Part shown: positions 18,204-27,802 of the stretch, in pieces | Numbering within the stretch: position 1 is the first letter of the stretch | Layout of the letters: each line of letters opens with the position of its first letter | Program-made: the position numbers and the translations under genes | Origin: Chryseobacterium sp. StRB126 | GTDB taxonomy: Bacteria; Bacteroidota; Bacteroidia; Flavobacteriales; Weeksellaceae | Assembly: GCF_000829375.1 (NCBI RefSeq) | Contig: NZ_AP014624.1 | Span: forward strand, 5,084,001-5,148,000 | Direction: 5' to 3' | DNA length: 64,000 bases | Notes under the pieces: model-generated | What the model saw: the letters and a program-made list of their open reading frames with translations, nothing else | What the model was told of the DNA's origin: nothing | The model's database searches: none

Positions 18204-18713
18204 TTATGGTTGAATGTTCGCAGTGAACGTTAATTTGATTGGAGCCTTCTCTACGTTTGCAAAAACATCTGCATACTTCTGAACGTTTCCATCAAAGCTT
18301 GAAGAGTCAAAATGCAATGTAATTTTTCCTTTTTTACCAGGCATGATAGGCTCTTTTGTAAAATCAGGAGCAGTACATCCGCATCCGGGCTTTACTTCAG
18401 AAATCACCAATGGATTTTTTCCTGTATTGGTAACTTCATAAACGTGCTCTACTTTATCTCCTTTTTTAATTTTTCCGAAATCGAAATTGCTTTCAGATAA
18501 AGCGATAGAAGTAGATGGTTCGTTAGAAACCGGAGCAGCAGGAGCTTCTCCTGTTACAGATGTAGCAGCAGAGTCAGCTGTTACTGGAGTTCCTAGAGCC
18601 GTAGAATCAGTAGCTACAGCCTCAGGGCTTTGAGTTTCTTTGTTTTCTTTTTTACATGAAACTAATCCAAAGCCTATAATTGACAAGGCGATAATTGATA
18701 ACGTCTTTTTCAT
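18204..18713 (-). CDS. DUF1573 domain lipoprotein
   Basis: A 169-residue lipoprotein: signal peptide with lipobox (GLVSC, Cys20), a Ser/Thr/Ala/Pro-rich linker (about 25-70), then a DUF1573 beta-sandwich with FGKIKKGDKVEHVYEVTNTG and the CGCTAPDF motif. DUF1573 domains are ASH-like immunoglobulin folds common in exported Bacteroidota proteins, with no known enzymatic role. It lies 1 nt after nusB and 10 nt before yajC, an arrangement widely kept in Flavobacteriia. Confidence 0.9.
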   Translation of the reverse strand: MKKTLSIIALSIIGFGLVSCKKENKETQSPEAVATDSTALGTPVTADSAATSVTGEAPAAPVSNEPSTSIALSESNFDFGKIKKGDKVEHVYEVTNTGKNPLVISEVKPGCGCTAPDFTKEPIMPGKKGKITLHFDSSSFDGNVQKYADVFANVEKAPIKLTFTANIQP

Positions 18714-18714
18714 T

Positions 18715-19620
18715 TTATATTCTATTTTGATCTTTACAATATTTATCTAAAATACCATTAATGAAGATATTCGAACGGTCTGTAGCAAACACTTTTGCAA
18801 TCTCAATATATTCATTAATAATTACTCTTGAAGGGGTGAAGGCGAAGTTATCAAGCTCTGAAATAGCAGTTGATAAGATCACTTTGTCCATCAGGGAAAT
18901 TCTTTCAAGATCCCAGTTTTCCAATCTTTCTTCCAACTTTTTCTCGTTGTTTTCCCAGTTGTTCAGAGTATCTTTCAATAATTTAGCTGCGAAAGTCTTG
19001 TCGTCTTCATCTTTAATCATTTTGATTAAAGTTCTGCTTTCTTCATCTTCTCTTAGGAATCCTATTGTTTTCTGCACCATGGAATTGGCAATATGGATGT
19101 CATCATACCATGAAAGTTCTTTATCTGCAAGATAATCGTGGAAATCATCATTTTCAGCAATATATCTTAAAAATAATTTTCCGATAAACTTCTGATCTTC
19201 TTCAAAAGAATATCCTTCTTCTTTCATGAAATCCTGATAACGTTTTCCAGCAGTAATTCTTTGGAAAGTCTTTACCAATAAATCATCATGCATATCCCAT
19301 TTCAGCTGCTTGTGCTGACCTGTGAAGAACAATCTTTCTGGATTTTCCTCCAGCTTAAGCAATACCTGGTTGTTGATGAATTTTTGGTTAGGATTGATGT
19401 CTGCATCGGTTTTAAGATACTTGTTCTTCCCGATTTCAATCTGATGTTCTGCTAAATCTTTAAGTCCTACTAAAAAATTAAGCTGATAAATATAGAGATA
19501 ATAGATTTTCTCTATTCCAGCGAACATGTTTTTCTCTAAAACATCAAATTTTACAGGGTTCTGGTAGTATGAATACACCGCCTGTACTACTTTTTCACGA
19601 ATTTGTCGTCTTCCTAACAT
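18715..19620 (-). CDS. nusB: Transcription antitermination factor NusB (long form)
   Basis: RNA-binding factor that joins NusE/S10 at boxA for antitermination in rRNA operons. The classical NusB domain is the C-terminal 130 residues or so: DRISLMDKVILSTAISEL near residue 239 and PSRVIINEYIEIAKVFATDRS near residue 263. The N-terminal 160 residues are an extra helical region present in Bacteroidota NusB, so at 301 residues it is twice the E. coli length. It begins with the NusB-like MLGRRQIREKVVQAVYSY. A TATCTTTG promoter element is at 19643-19650 (minus). Confidence 0.93.
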   Translation of the reverse strand: MLGRRQIREKVVQAVYSYYQNPVKFDVLEKNMFAGIEKIYYLYIYQLNFLVGLKDLAEHQIEIGKNKYLKTDADINPNQKFINNQVLLKLEENPERLFFTGQHKQLKWDMHDDLLVKTFQRITAGKRYQDFMKEEGYSFEEDQKFIGKLFLRYIAENDDFHDYLADKELSWYDDIHIANSMVQKTIGFLREDEESRTLIKMIKDEDDKTFAAKLLKDTLNNWENNEKKLEERLENWDLERISLMDKVILSTAISELDNFAFTPSRVIINEYIEIAKVFATDRSNIFINGILDKYCKDQNRI

Positions 19621-19711
19621 TCAAAGAGCTTTTTAATGAGTGCAAAGATACAAAATTTAAAATTGATGTAATTCGTAGTCTGATGACATTTTTGTAATTT
19701 TGTAAAACTAT

Positions 19712-21373
19712 ATGAAAGCTCTAAAAACCTTAAACCCCTATTTTTGGAAACACAAAATACTTTTGTTTTGGGGGGTACTATTTATCATTGCCAGTAATTT
19801 TTTCAATATATATAAAGTTCAGTTTGTAGGAAAATCTGTAGATGAACTTACCAAAAGCGGAAACCTCGGTTTCAATCAACAGGTGCTTATCTATGTTGGA
19901 ATCATCGTAGGCTGTTCACTGTTAACCGGATTCTTTACTTTTATGATGCGACAAACCATTATTGTGGCCTCCAGAAGAATTGAATATGAACTGAAAAATA
20001 AAATTTACAGACATTATCAGGATTTATCTTTAACGGATTATAAGCAGACGACCATCGGAGATTTAATGAACAGATTAAGTGAAGATGTGGTGGCGGTAAG
20101 AATGTATCTTGGCCCAGGCGTAATGTATGTGGCCAACCTTATTGTTCTTGTGTTGATTACGGCAATTTATATGGTAAAAACGGATGCTTCCATGACTTTG
20201 TGGACTTTACTCCCACTTCCTATTTTATCTTTTGCTATTTATAAAGTAAGCTCAATCATCAATAAAAAGTCGAAAATTATGCAGAAAAGCCAGTCTGCTA
20301 TTTCAACTTTTGTACAGGACAGTTTTTCAGGAATCCGTGTGGTAAAATTTTTCGCGAGAGAAAAATACATTGAAAAAAACTACGGAATTAAAGTAACCGA
20401 TTACCAGAACAAAGCATTGGATCTTGCCAAAACAGAAGCTTATTTCTTTACCATTATCTTGTTTGTTATTGGCCTATTGAATGTTGCCGTTATCTGGATT
20501 GGAGGAACAAAATATATTGCAGGAGAACTAAGCATTGGTAAAATTGCTGATTTCTTCATGTATATCAACACCCTAATTTTCCCATTCTCTATGGTAGGCT
20601 GGGTAACTTCCGTAAATCAGAGAGCTGAAGCTTCTATGCAAAGGATCAATGAATTCATGGATAAAAAATCTGAGATTGTCAATACCAATTTTGAAACATA
20701 TCCTATTAAAGGGGAAATCGAATTCAGAAATGTATCTTATGTGTATCCCAATACAGGGATCAGAGCACTGGATAATTTAAGTTTTAAAATTAAAGCCGGA
20801 GAATCCCTTGCCATAATGGGAAAAACCGGAAGTGGAAAGTCTACCATTGCTCTTCTTTTATGCAGGCTTATAGATCCTACTGAAGGAGAAATTCTGATTG
20901 ATGGAAAAAACCTGAAAGAACATAATCTGTACAACTACAGAAACTTCATCGGATACATTCCTCAGGAAAGCTATTTATTCTCCGATTCTATTGAAAACAA
21001 CATCGGATTTGCCATAGATCATCCCTCACACGAAAAAGTAATTGAGTACGCTCAGATCGCAGATGTTCACAAAAATATTGTGGAGTTTAAGGAACAATAT
21101 AAAACACTTGTTGGTGAACGTGGGGTAATGCTTTCGGGGGGACAAAAGCAAAGAATTTGCATTGCCAGAGCCCTGATTAAGGACCCAAATATCATTATTT
21201 TTGACGATTCTTTGTCTGCTTTAGACACCGAAACAGAGCAGAATATCCTTGAAAATATTGACAAAAAAATTGGCAATGCGACATCCATAATTATCACACA
21301 CAGAGAGTCTAGCGCTCAAAAAGCACATCAGATTATCAACCTTACCGAAATTGCCAATTCTGTAACCGCATAG
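19712..21373 (+). CDS. ABC exporter half-transporter (ATPase plus permease)
   Basis: A 553-residue fused transporter. Six membrane helices lie in residues 1-300 (ABC transmembrane type 1, exporter fold), then the nucleotide-binding domain with Walker [10 protein letters not shown] near 370, signature LSGGQKQR near 473 and Walker B IIIFDDSLSALD near 494. The Glu after the Walker B Asp is replaced by Asp, as in MdlA-type subunits of heterodimeric exporters, so it may pair with another half encoded elsewhere. The switch His is in ITHRES. A TAATTTTG element 9 nt upstream supports the start. Substrate unknown. Confidence 0.9.
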   Translation: MKALKTLNPYFWKHKILLFWGVLFIIASNFFNIYKVQFVGKSVDELTKSGNLGFNQQVLIYVGIIVGCSLLTGFFTFMMRQTIIVASRRIEYELKNKIYRHYQDLSLTDYKQTTIGDLMNRLSEDVVAVRMYLGPGVMYVANLIVLVLITAIYMVKTDASMTLWTLLPLPILSFAIYKVSSIINKKSKIMQKSQSAISTFVQDSFSGIRVVKFFAREKYIEKNYGIKVTDYQNKALDLAKTEAYFFTIILFVIGLLNVAVIWIGGTKYIAGELSIGKIADFFMYINTLIFPFSMVGWVTSVNQRAEASMQRINEFMDKKSEIVNTNFETYPIKGEIEFRNVSYVYPNTGIRALDNLSFKIKAGESLAIMGKTGSGKSTIALLLCRLIDPTEGEILIDGKNLKEHNLYNYRNFIGYIPQESYLFSDSIENNIGFAIDHPSHEKVIEYAQIADVHKNIVEFKEQYKTLVGERGVMLSGGQKQRICIARALIKDPNIIIFDDSLSALDTETEQNILENIDKKIGNATSIIITHRESSAQKAHQIINLTEIANSVTA

Positions 21374-21413
21374 CTATTTCATTCCTAATTGTTAAATAAA
21401 TCATAAAAAAAAT

Positions 21414-21443
21414 TTTGTGATTAAAAGAATTCTTTTATATTTG
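21414..21443 (+). promoter_or_regulatory. Bacteroidota-type promoter for the DUF3276 gene
   Basis: TTTG (21414-21417), 18 nt, then TATATTTG (21436-21443); the ATG is 29 nt further. Confidence 0.7.
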
Positions 21444-21472
21444 TTCTTAACAAGATTAAAAAATATCTAACA

Positions 21473-21808
21473 ATGAGTGAATACAAGGAACGCCATGAAA
21501 ATGAGATTTTCACTAAGGTGTTAAAAGCAGGGAGAAGAACTTATTTCTTTGATGTGCGCGAGACGAAAGCGGGAGATTATTATCTTACAATCACTGAGAG
21601 TAAGAAGAATTTCGGAGAGAATGGGGAAGCTACATTCGAGAAGCATAAAATTTACCTTTACAAGGAAGATTTTAAGAGTTTTCAGGAGATGTTTAATGAG
21701 TCCACAGATTTCATCATTAATGAAAAGGGTGAGGATGTAATTTCAGAAAAACATGACAAAGATTTCAAAAGCAGATCTTACACTATAGATTCTGACGACG
21801 AAGTTTAA
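21473..21808 (+). CDS. DUF3276 (PUR-domain) nucleic-acid-binding protein
   Basis: A 111-residue protein of the DUF3276 family, the bacterial PUR-alpha-like domain present mainly in Bacteroidota and spirochaetes. Residues 8-80 carry the beta-beta-beta-beta-alpha unit (IFTKVLKAGRRTYFFDVRE, KIYLYKEDFKSFQEMF). The tail is charged. Members studied structurally bind single-stranded nucleic acid, and the cellular role is unclear. Well-formed promoter and terminator on both sides show a single-gene unit. Confidence 0.88.
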   Translation: MSEYKERHENEIFTKVLKAGRRTYFFDVRETKAGDYYLTITESKKNFGENGEATFEKHKIYLYKEDFKSFQEMFNESTDFIINEKGEDVISEKHDKDFKSRSYTIDSDDEV

Positions 21809-21828
21809 AAAAGAATATCTAAAAACAC

Positions 21829-21856
21829 AAGCATCTGAAAAGGATGCTTTTTTTAT
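21829..21856 (+). terminator. Terminator after the DUF3276 gene
   Basis: AAGCATC and GATGCTT arms with a 7-nt loop and a following T-run. Confidence 0.85.
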
Positions 21857-21915
21857 GTCTTTATGGTTAGTGATTTCCATTCAGCTAACAATAATTATTT
21901 ATTCACTCTATATAT

Positions 21916-21950
21916 AAAAAACGGTACGCTTTAAAAGCATACCGTTTTGT
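21916..21950 (-). terminator. Terminator after the DUF4132 gene
   Basis: ACGGTA/TACCGT plus GCTT/AAGC pair into an interrupted stem at 21921-21945. A-run on its left gives the U-run on the minus strand. Confidence 0.8.
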
Positions 21951-21956
21951 TTTTAT

Positions 21957-24900
21957 TTATACATACTCCCGTTTTATTTGCGATAATATGGTTGGATCTT
22001 GTATCTCATGATCCTTAGCCAACAATAATACCTTAGATAATACTTCTGCTGATTTTGGATCATCATCTGCAAAAGGCAGGAATAATCTTCCTCTGTGCTG
22101 GGAATGAACGGGAAGAATAGATAAATATTTCCCCGGGATCTGATGAACAACCGCACTTCCTAAATGTACGCTGTATTCTGCTATTTGCCCTTTTACCAGT
22201 ACATGTGAGCCTTCAATTTTCACATTATCCAGTTTGAACAGACGAGCCGTTTCCTTCATCAGTACCGTCCGCATTTCAATGGATGAATGGCTGGCTTCAG
22301 GATCTACACTTCCTACATGTGCTACTGAAACCACCAGATCTACATCCCGCATTACTTCCGAGAATAGCCTTGGATTAATTTTCTCAAAAGGAATATTCTT
22401 ATAATCCTTTAATGAATGAAATTCTATTGTTTCCAAGGTTGGACTTTCTATATCTGCAGGTGAGAACCAATCTGCCATAGCATATAGCTTCACCTGGAAG
22501 CCTTCTTTATGATACACTTTCTGTAATCCTTCCTCATAATCTACCTTCCACCCTCTTGTTTTAAGCAATGCCAATGTCTGTTTTGGTTGAATCTGATGTC
22601 CTGCATACCTACGGGAAATAGATTTATCTTTCAATTCATCAGGTGTAGGAACATAGAGTTCTCTAAAAATTTGCTTAAACGGTTGAATCAGCTTTTCGTT
22701 AAAGCAATAATGCTGATAATCACTCCATACAGAATGTTCATGCAAGTCTACACAATGCGCAATACGTAAAGTGTTATCTTCATTCAGTTCCTGGATCTCT
22801 CCGTGAGCATTCACAAGGCTTCCATCATGGTAAAAGCCTATTTTATCATTATTGGAAATAAATACTAACTTCTCTAAATGCTTAACGATAACAGGATGTT
22901 CAAAAAGGGTTTTCATTTCTTTTAAGAAAAATTCGTCACCTCTTATCATAGCTTCTTCCAATCCTTTTCTGGAACGAGTCCACTGTTCCCGCATAATTTT
23001 GCGGTTATTGGTTAATTCCACAATGGCTTTATCCTTTTTAATTTTTGGTGGAATAGATTTCAACTGTTTATCATCTCTAAAAACGACAAGCTCTGCTTTT
23101 CCGTTATCTTCAATAATTAAGCCCACAGTTACCCCATCAATCGTCACTTGGGTTTCTTTTGATAAAAGGGTTTGAATTTGCTTGGTCTCCATAGCCCAAG
23201 TAAGTCTTACCGGATCCGGATACCCGGCATTTCTTGCCAAGTTTTCCAGAGCCACACGAATTGCCAGAGCTTCACTTGCTTGTTTCATAGAGCCAAACTC
23301 CCTGCTTTCTTTTTTAAACTGCTGAATATACTCGTATCTGCTCAACACATCTTTCTCCGGATTGGCTTTGCTTAAAGGAACAAGTCCATACACACGAAGA
23401 TAATCCTGATCACGTTTGTCTTTTACTTTAGCCGTAACTTCTTTAATCTTTAAACTTCCGGACAAGGTATCGGAATACAATCTTGCTCTTCGGTGACCGT
23501 TTCCATCGGAAATATATTTTGCAGATTCATATAACATCTCCCAACGGGCTTTACCTAGTTCTTTATAGGCTTTTGTAAACCAATCTTTATCCACAGCTCC
23601 ATCTTTAAACTCCTGAATATCTACGGATGAATATTTTGCCACCTCACTTTCTAGTTTTGCATTCTGCTCTTCATAAGCACTGGTCTTGGTATGAGCATGC
23701 ATCCACCATATTGCTGAATCCAAGCCTTTCCAACCTAAGTAACTGCTGATGAGTAATTGCCATTGCGGTGCGTACACTGCTGCCTGAATCAAACGAAGCT
23801 CTGAGACTTTCTCTTTCTTCATCATTTCATCAAAAGCCTTCTGAGTATCAGTTTCTAGAGGATAACAATCTGAAATCAATTTAGAGAAGAGCTTTTGCTT
23901 GGTCATATTTTCATTCCTGTAAGCATAAATATAGTTGGCATACAATCCCGATTTACCCAAACCTTTCAGAAGCTGAACCAAACGTTGCGCTCCATATATC
24001 GTACGAAACTCCTGGACAAAGTGAGAAACTGCGGTATTGGCATCACCGCGGATAAGCTCTACATCAAGGAATTTATCCTGTATTTCCGCAATCATAGGTT
24101 TCAGGAAAGGAAATTCTTCCAGAATATTCTCATTACCATTGATTAGTTTGCCTCTTGTAAGATCTCCGATTGCAGAATCTGCAGTAAGTATTCCTTCGTA
24201 AAGTTCTTGTTTGGTAATGAGTTTTAATTCATAGGCTTTACAGAAGAAGTAAAAATCGGGTACAGATTTACTTATATTTTCCTGCAGTCCGTTATGCTGC
24301 ATCCATCGGTATAAATTCCATTGTTTGTTATGCTGCTCATCAGTAAGATTCGACTCAGGAACTGCCCATAAGAAAGGCATGAAAAAATCAAGCCTTTGCC
24401 AGCCATTACCCTGGTCCTGGTAATAATAATCATTGCTATCTTTTCCTTTATAGTGAATAATGCTTTCAGGAAGATTGGCAAAGACCGTACTGGCAGCATC
24501 TAATGCAAAATCTATACGCTCTTCGAATACGAATTTATCCTTTAACGATTGCAGAATCATGATGATTGGATTTTCCCATGCATATCTTCCTTTCAGTGGA
24601 TTTATTAAAAGATCTTTGTAATAGAATACATAATTCTCCATAAAATCCCTGAAGATTTTTCTGTCACAACTCTCAGCCAATGTTAATAAAAATAAATCTC
24701 TCGGCTGTAAACCCGACTCCAGATACCATTGCTCCCAAACCTCATGCAATGGGTAATTTTCTGCTAATTGTACAGAAGTAAAACCATCTGTATTTCTTTT
24801 AATCTGGCGAAAAGTATTTCCTATCAGCAAAGTGGTTACAGAGCCGTCCCATTCATCAGATTCATATTCATGATCTTTATGCTGGAGAAACAAATCATTA

Positions 24901-26999
24901 AGCTTCTTTATTTCCTCTTTTATATCATCCATGGGTTTTGTAAACCCGTATTTATCTTTCTTAGTAGCCTGTGCATATAAAGAGTCCGGTTTTACCTTCG
25001 GCAAAGCAAACTTTGATATCACGCCAGGATTATAAAAACCATATCCATTGTCTTCAGAAAGAATCGGCTGATCTCCGGCTGGATTAATCTGATCCAATAA
25101 ACCTTGTTCTCTTTCCGTTATTTTTGATCTTTCAGCATATTGTTGAGTCCAGTTGGCAATTTGGGTAGATATTCTTTTTTCTTTTTGAAGCTGAAGCATA
25201 ATATCTAATGAGGCTGCGCGCTGCTCCAGATCACCTTTTCCCATCAATTCTTCAACTAATGGAGTAATAACATTATCATTCTGCTGAATAACAAGTTCTA
25301 TAAGTTTTTTTCGAAGGACACCTCCCTTTCTTTTGAAGAGATCAAAGAAAACCATAATTTCCTCCTTATTTAAAGGATCTTGCAGCAAAACATTAATTCC
25401 GGATGCAATTAAAGCTTCTCCCCTGTCTTTCAAAATCTTAAAAGCAAACTCTTTTTGAAAAGCCGTTACTTTTAATTTCTTCTTTCCTACTGCATACGAT
25501 AAAGAATAACAGTAAAATTCACGTAATATATTTCTGGTTAATAACTCCCGCAACGGAAGATCAAACTGATCGAAATAAGAAAGAACAATATCAAGTTTAT
25601 CACTATCTTCTCCTACCAGATAAAACATAGAGGCATACAAATCGCTTTTTTTGAATGCTGCATTCAGCCATGAGAATATTTTTCCTTCAAATTTTTTCTC
25701 TTTTATTTCTGTCTTTAATGTCAGTTCATGCAGTTTTTCAAAAAAGTCCGGATAATCTGCATTATTGATGAAAAATTTGGAATCTGTATTGTTACTTAAC
25801 AGCATAGACATTGGGTAACCAGCAAAAGCTAACACCTCAATATTACCCTCTAAAACTGCTTTATAATATAAGGGCATCTGAATATAAGGATCTGCAGTTT
25901 CTATGGCAAATTTAATAGCCAGACATTTTTTCGCCACATCACCCTTATCAAAAAGCTGATGCAGATAAGGAACCGTTTTTTCAACATCCTTTACCCCTTG
26001 TACCCAAAGTGCCATATACACTTCATTATTATTTCTGCTTTTCATCGCTTCCGCGATCTCTCCCGGATTTTTAAAATAATGGTCTGCCGATAACAGGATA
26101 TTTTTTACTACAGATTCTTTCTCTGCCTCCCAGCCCAAGCCGGTCCACGTATCTATAGCTCTTACAACGGATGAGAAGCGAGTGAGCTTTTGGTCAATAA
26201 TCACATGTATCATGTACTCCAATGCACCAACACTTGTTTCATCCAAAGCCTCTAATATGGTTTGGCGTAAGCCTTCTTGTCTCTGTGCTGCCAGTAAAAG
26301 TTTTTCCACCAGTTCCCAACATTTCTTCTGTTCACAATTGAGTAAAGCTTTAATAATATTCAGGGAAACTTTTCCTTCAGTATGTTTATTGAAAATAATA
26401 TCTTCAATCAATTGATAAATAGCCGTATTTCCAGTATCTATTGCGGCAGACCAAACATAGAATCGACTTGAGTTATGAACTAATTCATTATCATAAATAA
26501 TCTGTTCTTCTAAAGACAGGTCAAAATTCTGGTCATCGTTATAAGAATAAATACAAGGGAATATCATTAGCTCTCTAATGAAGTTAACCTGGTTGAGCAT
26601 TATATAATCTTCACGATGAGGAGCGCGGAAAGAACGTCTGGAATAATTATTCTGATACATTTTGTATTGCATTTTATTCCATGCATACTTTACCAAGTCT
26701 GCATTCTCCCCAAAAAGATAAATTAATAAATTATAATAGTCCTGATCTTCCCAGATATCAGGGTTGATATATTCTTTAAGTTTTTCGGCTTCTTTTGACC
26801 CTAAATTTACTCTTTCAAAATAATTAGGTTTACCTTTCAGTAATTTGCTTAATTCTGCTACTTCTTTGGTAAGGATTGGTCTATCTGGAAAAAGGGAAGA
26901 AGGAACCCCCTGCTCCGAATGTTCCAATAGGTCTTTCCGTTGTTTTTCATAAAAGTTTTTAATTAGTTTTTTCGATTCTAATTTTTTTGTGATTTCCAT
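21957..26999 (-). CDS. Very large DUF4132 (MolR-like) protein
   Basis: At 1680 residues it is the largest gene here and is of unknown function. The N-terminal 650 residues or so are helical and HEAT-like (runs such as GDVAKKCLAIKFAIETAD). A middle linker around 700 is followed by an extended helical region. The DUF4132 domain begins near 1190 (YSDTLSGSLKIKEVTAKV) and includes PFKQIFRELYVPT and RYAGHQIQPKQTLAL. The C-terminal part contains DVDLVVSVAHVGSVDPEAS, EMRTVL and PGKYLSILPV. No signal peptide or membrane helix. E. coli MolR is a shorter relative. Elsewhere the family often neighbours MoxR ATPases and VWA proteins, but none is here. The only partner is the 144-residue gene 26 nt upstream. 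Confidence 0.85.
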   Translation of the reverse strand: MEITKKLESKKLIKNFYEKQRKDLLEHSEQGVPSSLFPDRPILTKEVAELSKLLKGKPNYFERVNLGSKEAEKLKEYINPDIWEDQDYYNLLIYLFGENADLVKYAWNKMQYKMYQNNYSRRSFRAPHREDYIMLNQVNFIRELMIFPCIYSYNDDQNFDLSLEEQIIYDNELVHNSSRFYVWSAAIDTGNTAIYQLIEDIIFNKHTEGKVSLNIIKALLNCEQKKCWELVEKLLLAAQRQEGLRQTILEALDETSVGALEYMIHVIIDQKLTRFSSVVRAIDTWTGLGWEAEKESVVKNILLSADHYFKNPGEIAEAMKSRNNNEVYMALWVQGVKDVEKTVPYLHQLFDKGDVAKKCLAIKFAIETADPYIQMPLYYKAVLEGNIEVLAFAGYPMSMLLSNNTDSKFFINNADYPDFFEKLHELTLKTEIKEKKFEGKIFSWLNAAFKKSDLYASMFYLVGEDSDKLDIVLSYFDQFDLPLRELLTRNILREFYCYSLSYAVGKKKLKVTAFQKEFAFKILKDRGEALIASGINVLLQDPLNKEEIMVFFDLFKRKGGVLRKKLIELVIQQNDNVITPLVEELMGKGDLEQRAASLDIMLQLQKEKRISTQIANWTQQYAERSKITEREQGLLDQINPAGDQPILSEDNGYGFYNPGVISKFALPKVKPDSLYAQATKKDKYGFTKPMDDIKEEIKKLNDLFLQHKDHEYESDEWDGSVTTLLIGNTFRQIKRNTDGFTSVQLAENYPLHEVWEQWYLESGLQPRDLFLLTLAESCDRKIFRDFMENYVFYYKDLLINPLKGRYAWENPIIMILQSLKDKFVFEERIDFALDAASTVFANLPESIIHYKGKDSNDYYYQDQGNGWQRLDFFMPFLWAVPESNLTDEQHNKQWNLYRWMQHNGLQENISKSVPDFYFFCKAYELKLITKQELYEGILTADSAIGDLTRGKLINGNENILEEFPFLKPMIAEIQDKFLDVELIRGDANTAVSHFVQEFRTIYGAQRLVQLLKGLGKSGLYANYIYAYRNENMTKQKLFSKLISDCYPLETDTQKAFDEMMKKEKVSELRLIQAAVYAPQWQLLISSYLGWKGLDSAIWWMHAHTKTSAYEEQNAKLESEVAKYSSVDIQEFKDGAVDKDWFTKAYKELGKARWEMLYESAKYISDGNGHRRARLYSDTLSGSLKIKEVTAKVKDKRDQDYLRVYGLVPLSKANPEKDVLSRYEYIQQFKKESREFGSMKQASEALAIRVALENLARNAGYPDPVRLTWAMETKQIQTLLSKETQVTIDGVTVGLIIEDNGKAELVVFRDDKQLKSIPPKIKKDKAIVELTNNRKIMREQWTRSRKGLEEAMIRGDEFFLKEMKTLFEHPVIVKHLEKLVFISNNDKIGFYHDGSLVNAHGEIQELNEDNTLRIAHCVDLHEHSVWSDYQHYCFNEKLIQPFKQIFRELYVPTPDELKDKSISRRYAGHQIQPKQTLALLKTRGWKVDYEEGLQKVYHKEGFQVKLYAMADWFSPADIESPTLETIEFHSLKDYKNIPFEKINPRLFSEVMRDVDLVVSVAHVGSVDPEASHSSIEMRTVLMKETARLFKLDNVKIEGSHVLVKGQIAEYSVHLGSAVVHQIPGKYLSILPVHSQHRGRLFLPFADDDPKSAEVLSKVLLLAKDHEIQDPTILSQIKREYV

Positions 27000-27025
27000 G
27001 TATTTTATATATTAGTATAATTTGA

Positions 27026-27460
27026 TTACCAATAACTTCCTGCAAGAAAGGTAAGCCTGATGAAGGTAAATGTATGTTGTAAACTCAGATCTATAGTTTG
27101 ATTAAGACTTTCAAGCTGCTCATCATTGTAAAATACAGCAAACATACCATCTTCAAATGCCTGAATTACACTATCTTGGGCTTTTTGCACATTTGCTTTA
27201 TTAAGATTATAAATACTTCCAAAACCTATCTTACCGGTATCTGTAAGGATATTCAGGTAATTATCTGTTGGAATTTTGGTATAGTCTTCATCTTCGAATT
27301 CAAATGACTTAGCATTAAACTCTTCAACCTGCTGCTGAACGATTAGCTTTAATAGATTTTCTAAAAAGATCATTGAATCTTCGTAAGCGATTTCAATTTT
27401 TTGTTCCGAAAGAACAGGATGCTTCCTGCCCAACTGCTTTACAGTGACTTTTATATCCAT
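27026..27460 (-). CDS. Hypothetical protein upstream of and co-transcribed with the DUF4132 gene
   Basis: A 144-residue soluble protein I do not recognise. It opens with a beta strand and basic stretch (MDIKVTVKQLGRKHP), has a helix LENLLKLIVQQQVEEF near residue 34, then acidic FEFEDEDYTKIP, and ends with FTFIRLTFLAGSYW, possibly a C-terminal beta hairpin. No cysteines, metal motifs or signal peptide. The 26-nt spacing indicates translation with the 1680-residue protein, so a joint function is the natural inference. Confidence 0.75.
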   Translation of the reverse strand: MDIKVTVKQLGRKHPVLSEQKIEIAYEDSMIFLENLLKLIVQQQVEEFNAKSFEFEDEDYTKIPTDNYLNILTDTGKIGFGSIYNLNKANVQKAQDSVIQAFEDGMFAVFYNDEQLESLNQTIDLSLQHTFTFIRLTFLAGSYW

Positions 27461-27649
27461 ATTTGAACTTAGTGTGTTTAAATATAGTGAAATTTAAAAG
27501 TTCTATTGTACCAAATTGAGGTTTTATGACGAATATCAAGTAAAAGGAAACTAATTTTGCTTCACAAGTAAATGGCAAAGAGAGATAACAAATAAAAATT
27601 AATATTTATTGCTCATTACTTATTAATATAGCTCCGATAGAAACAGTTA

Positions 27650-27690
27650 CCTCGCCACAAGTAATCCCATTTTTAGGTACTGGCGTGAGG
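27650..27690. repeat. Inverted repeat CCTCGCCA / TGGCGTGAGG
   Basis: CCTC-GCCA pairs with TGGC-(GT)-GAGG around a 23-nt loop. No T-run, so not a simple terminator. Confidence 0.5.
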
Positions 27691-27775
27691 AGTATGAATG
27701 GATAGCGGAAAAAAGCTTTTCGAAAAAAAATAAAAAACAGATATTATTTCACCCTCAGAATAGGGGTAAAATAAA

Positions 27776-27802
27776 AAAGTACACTTTCAAAAAGTGTACT
27801 TT
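27776..27802 (-). terminator. tRNA-His terminator
   Basis: AAAGTACACTTT (27776-27787) and AAAGTGTACTTT (27791-27802) form a 12-bp perfect stem, followed on the minus strand by a T-rich run. Confidence 0.85.
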
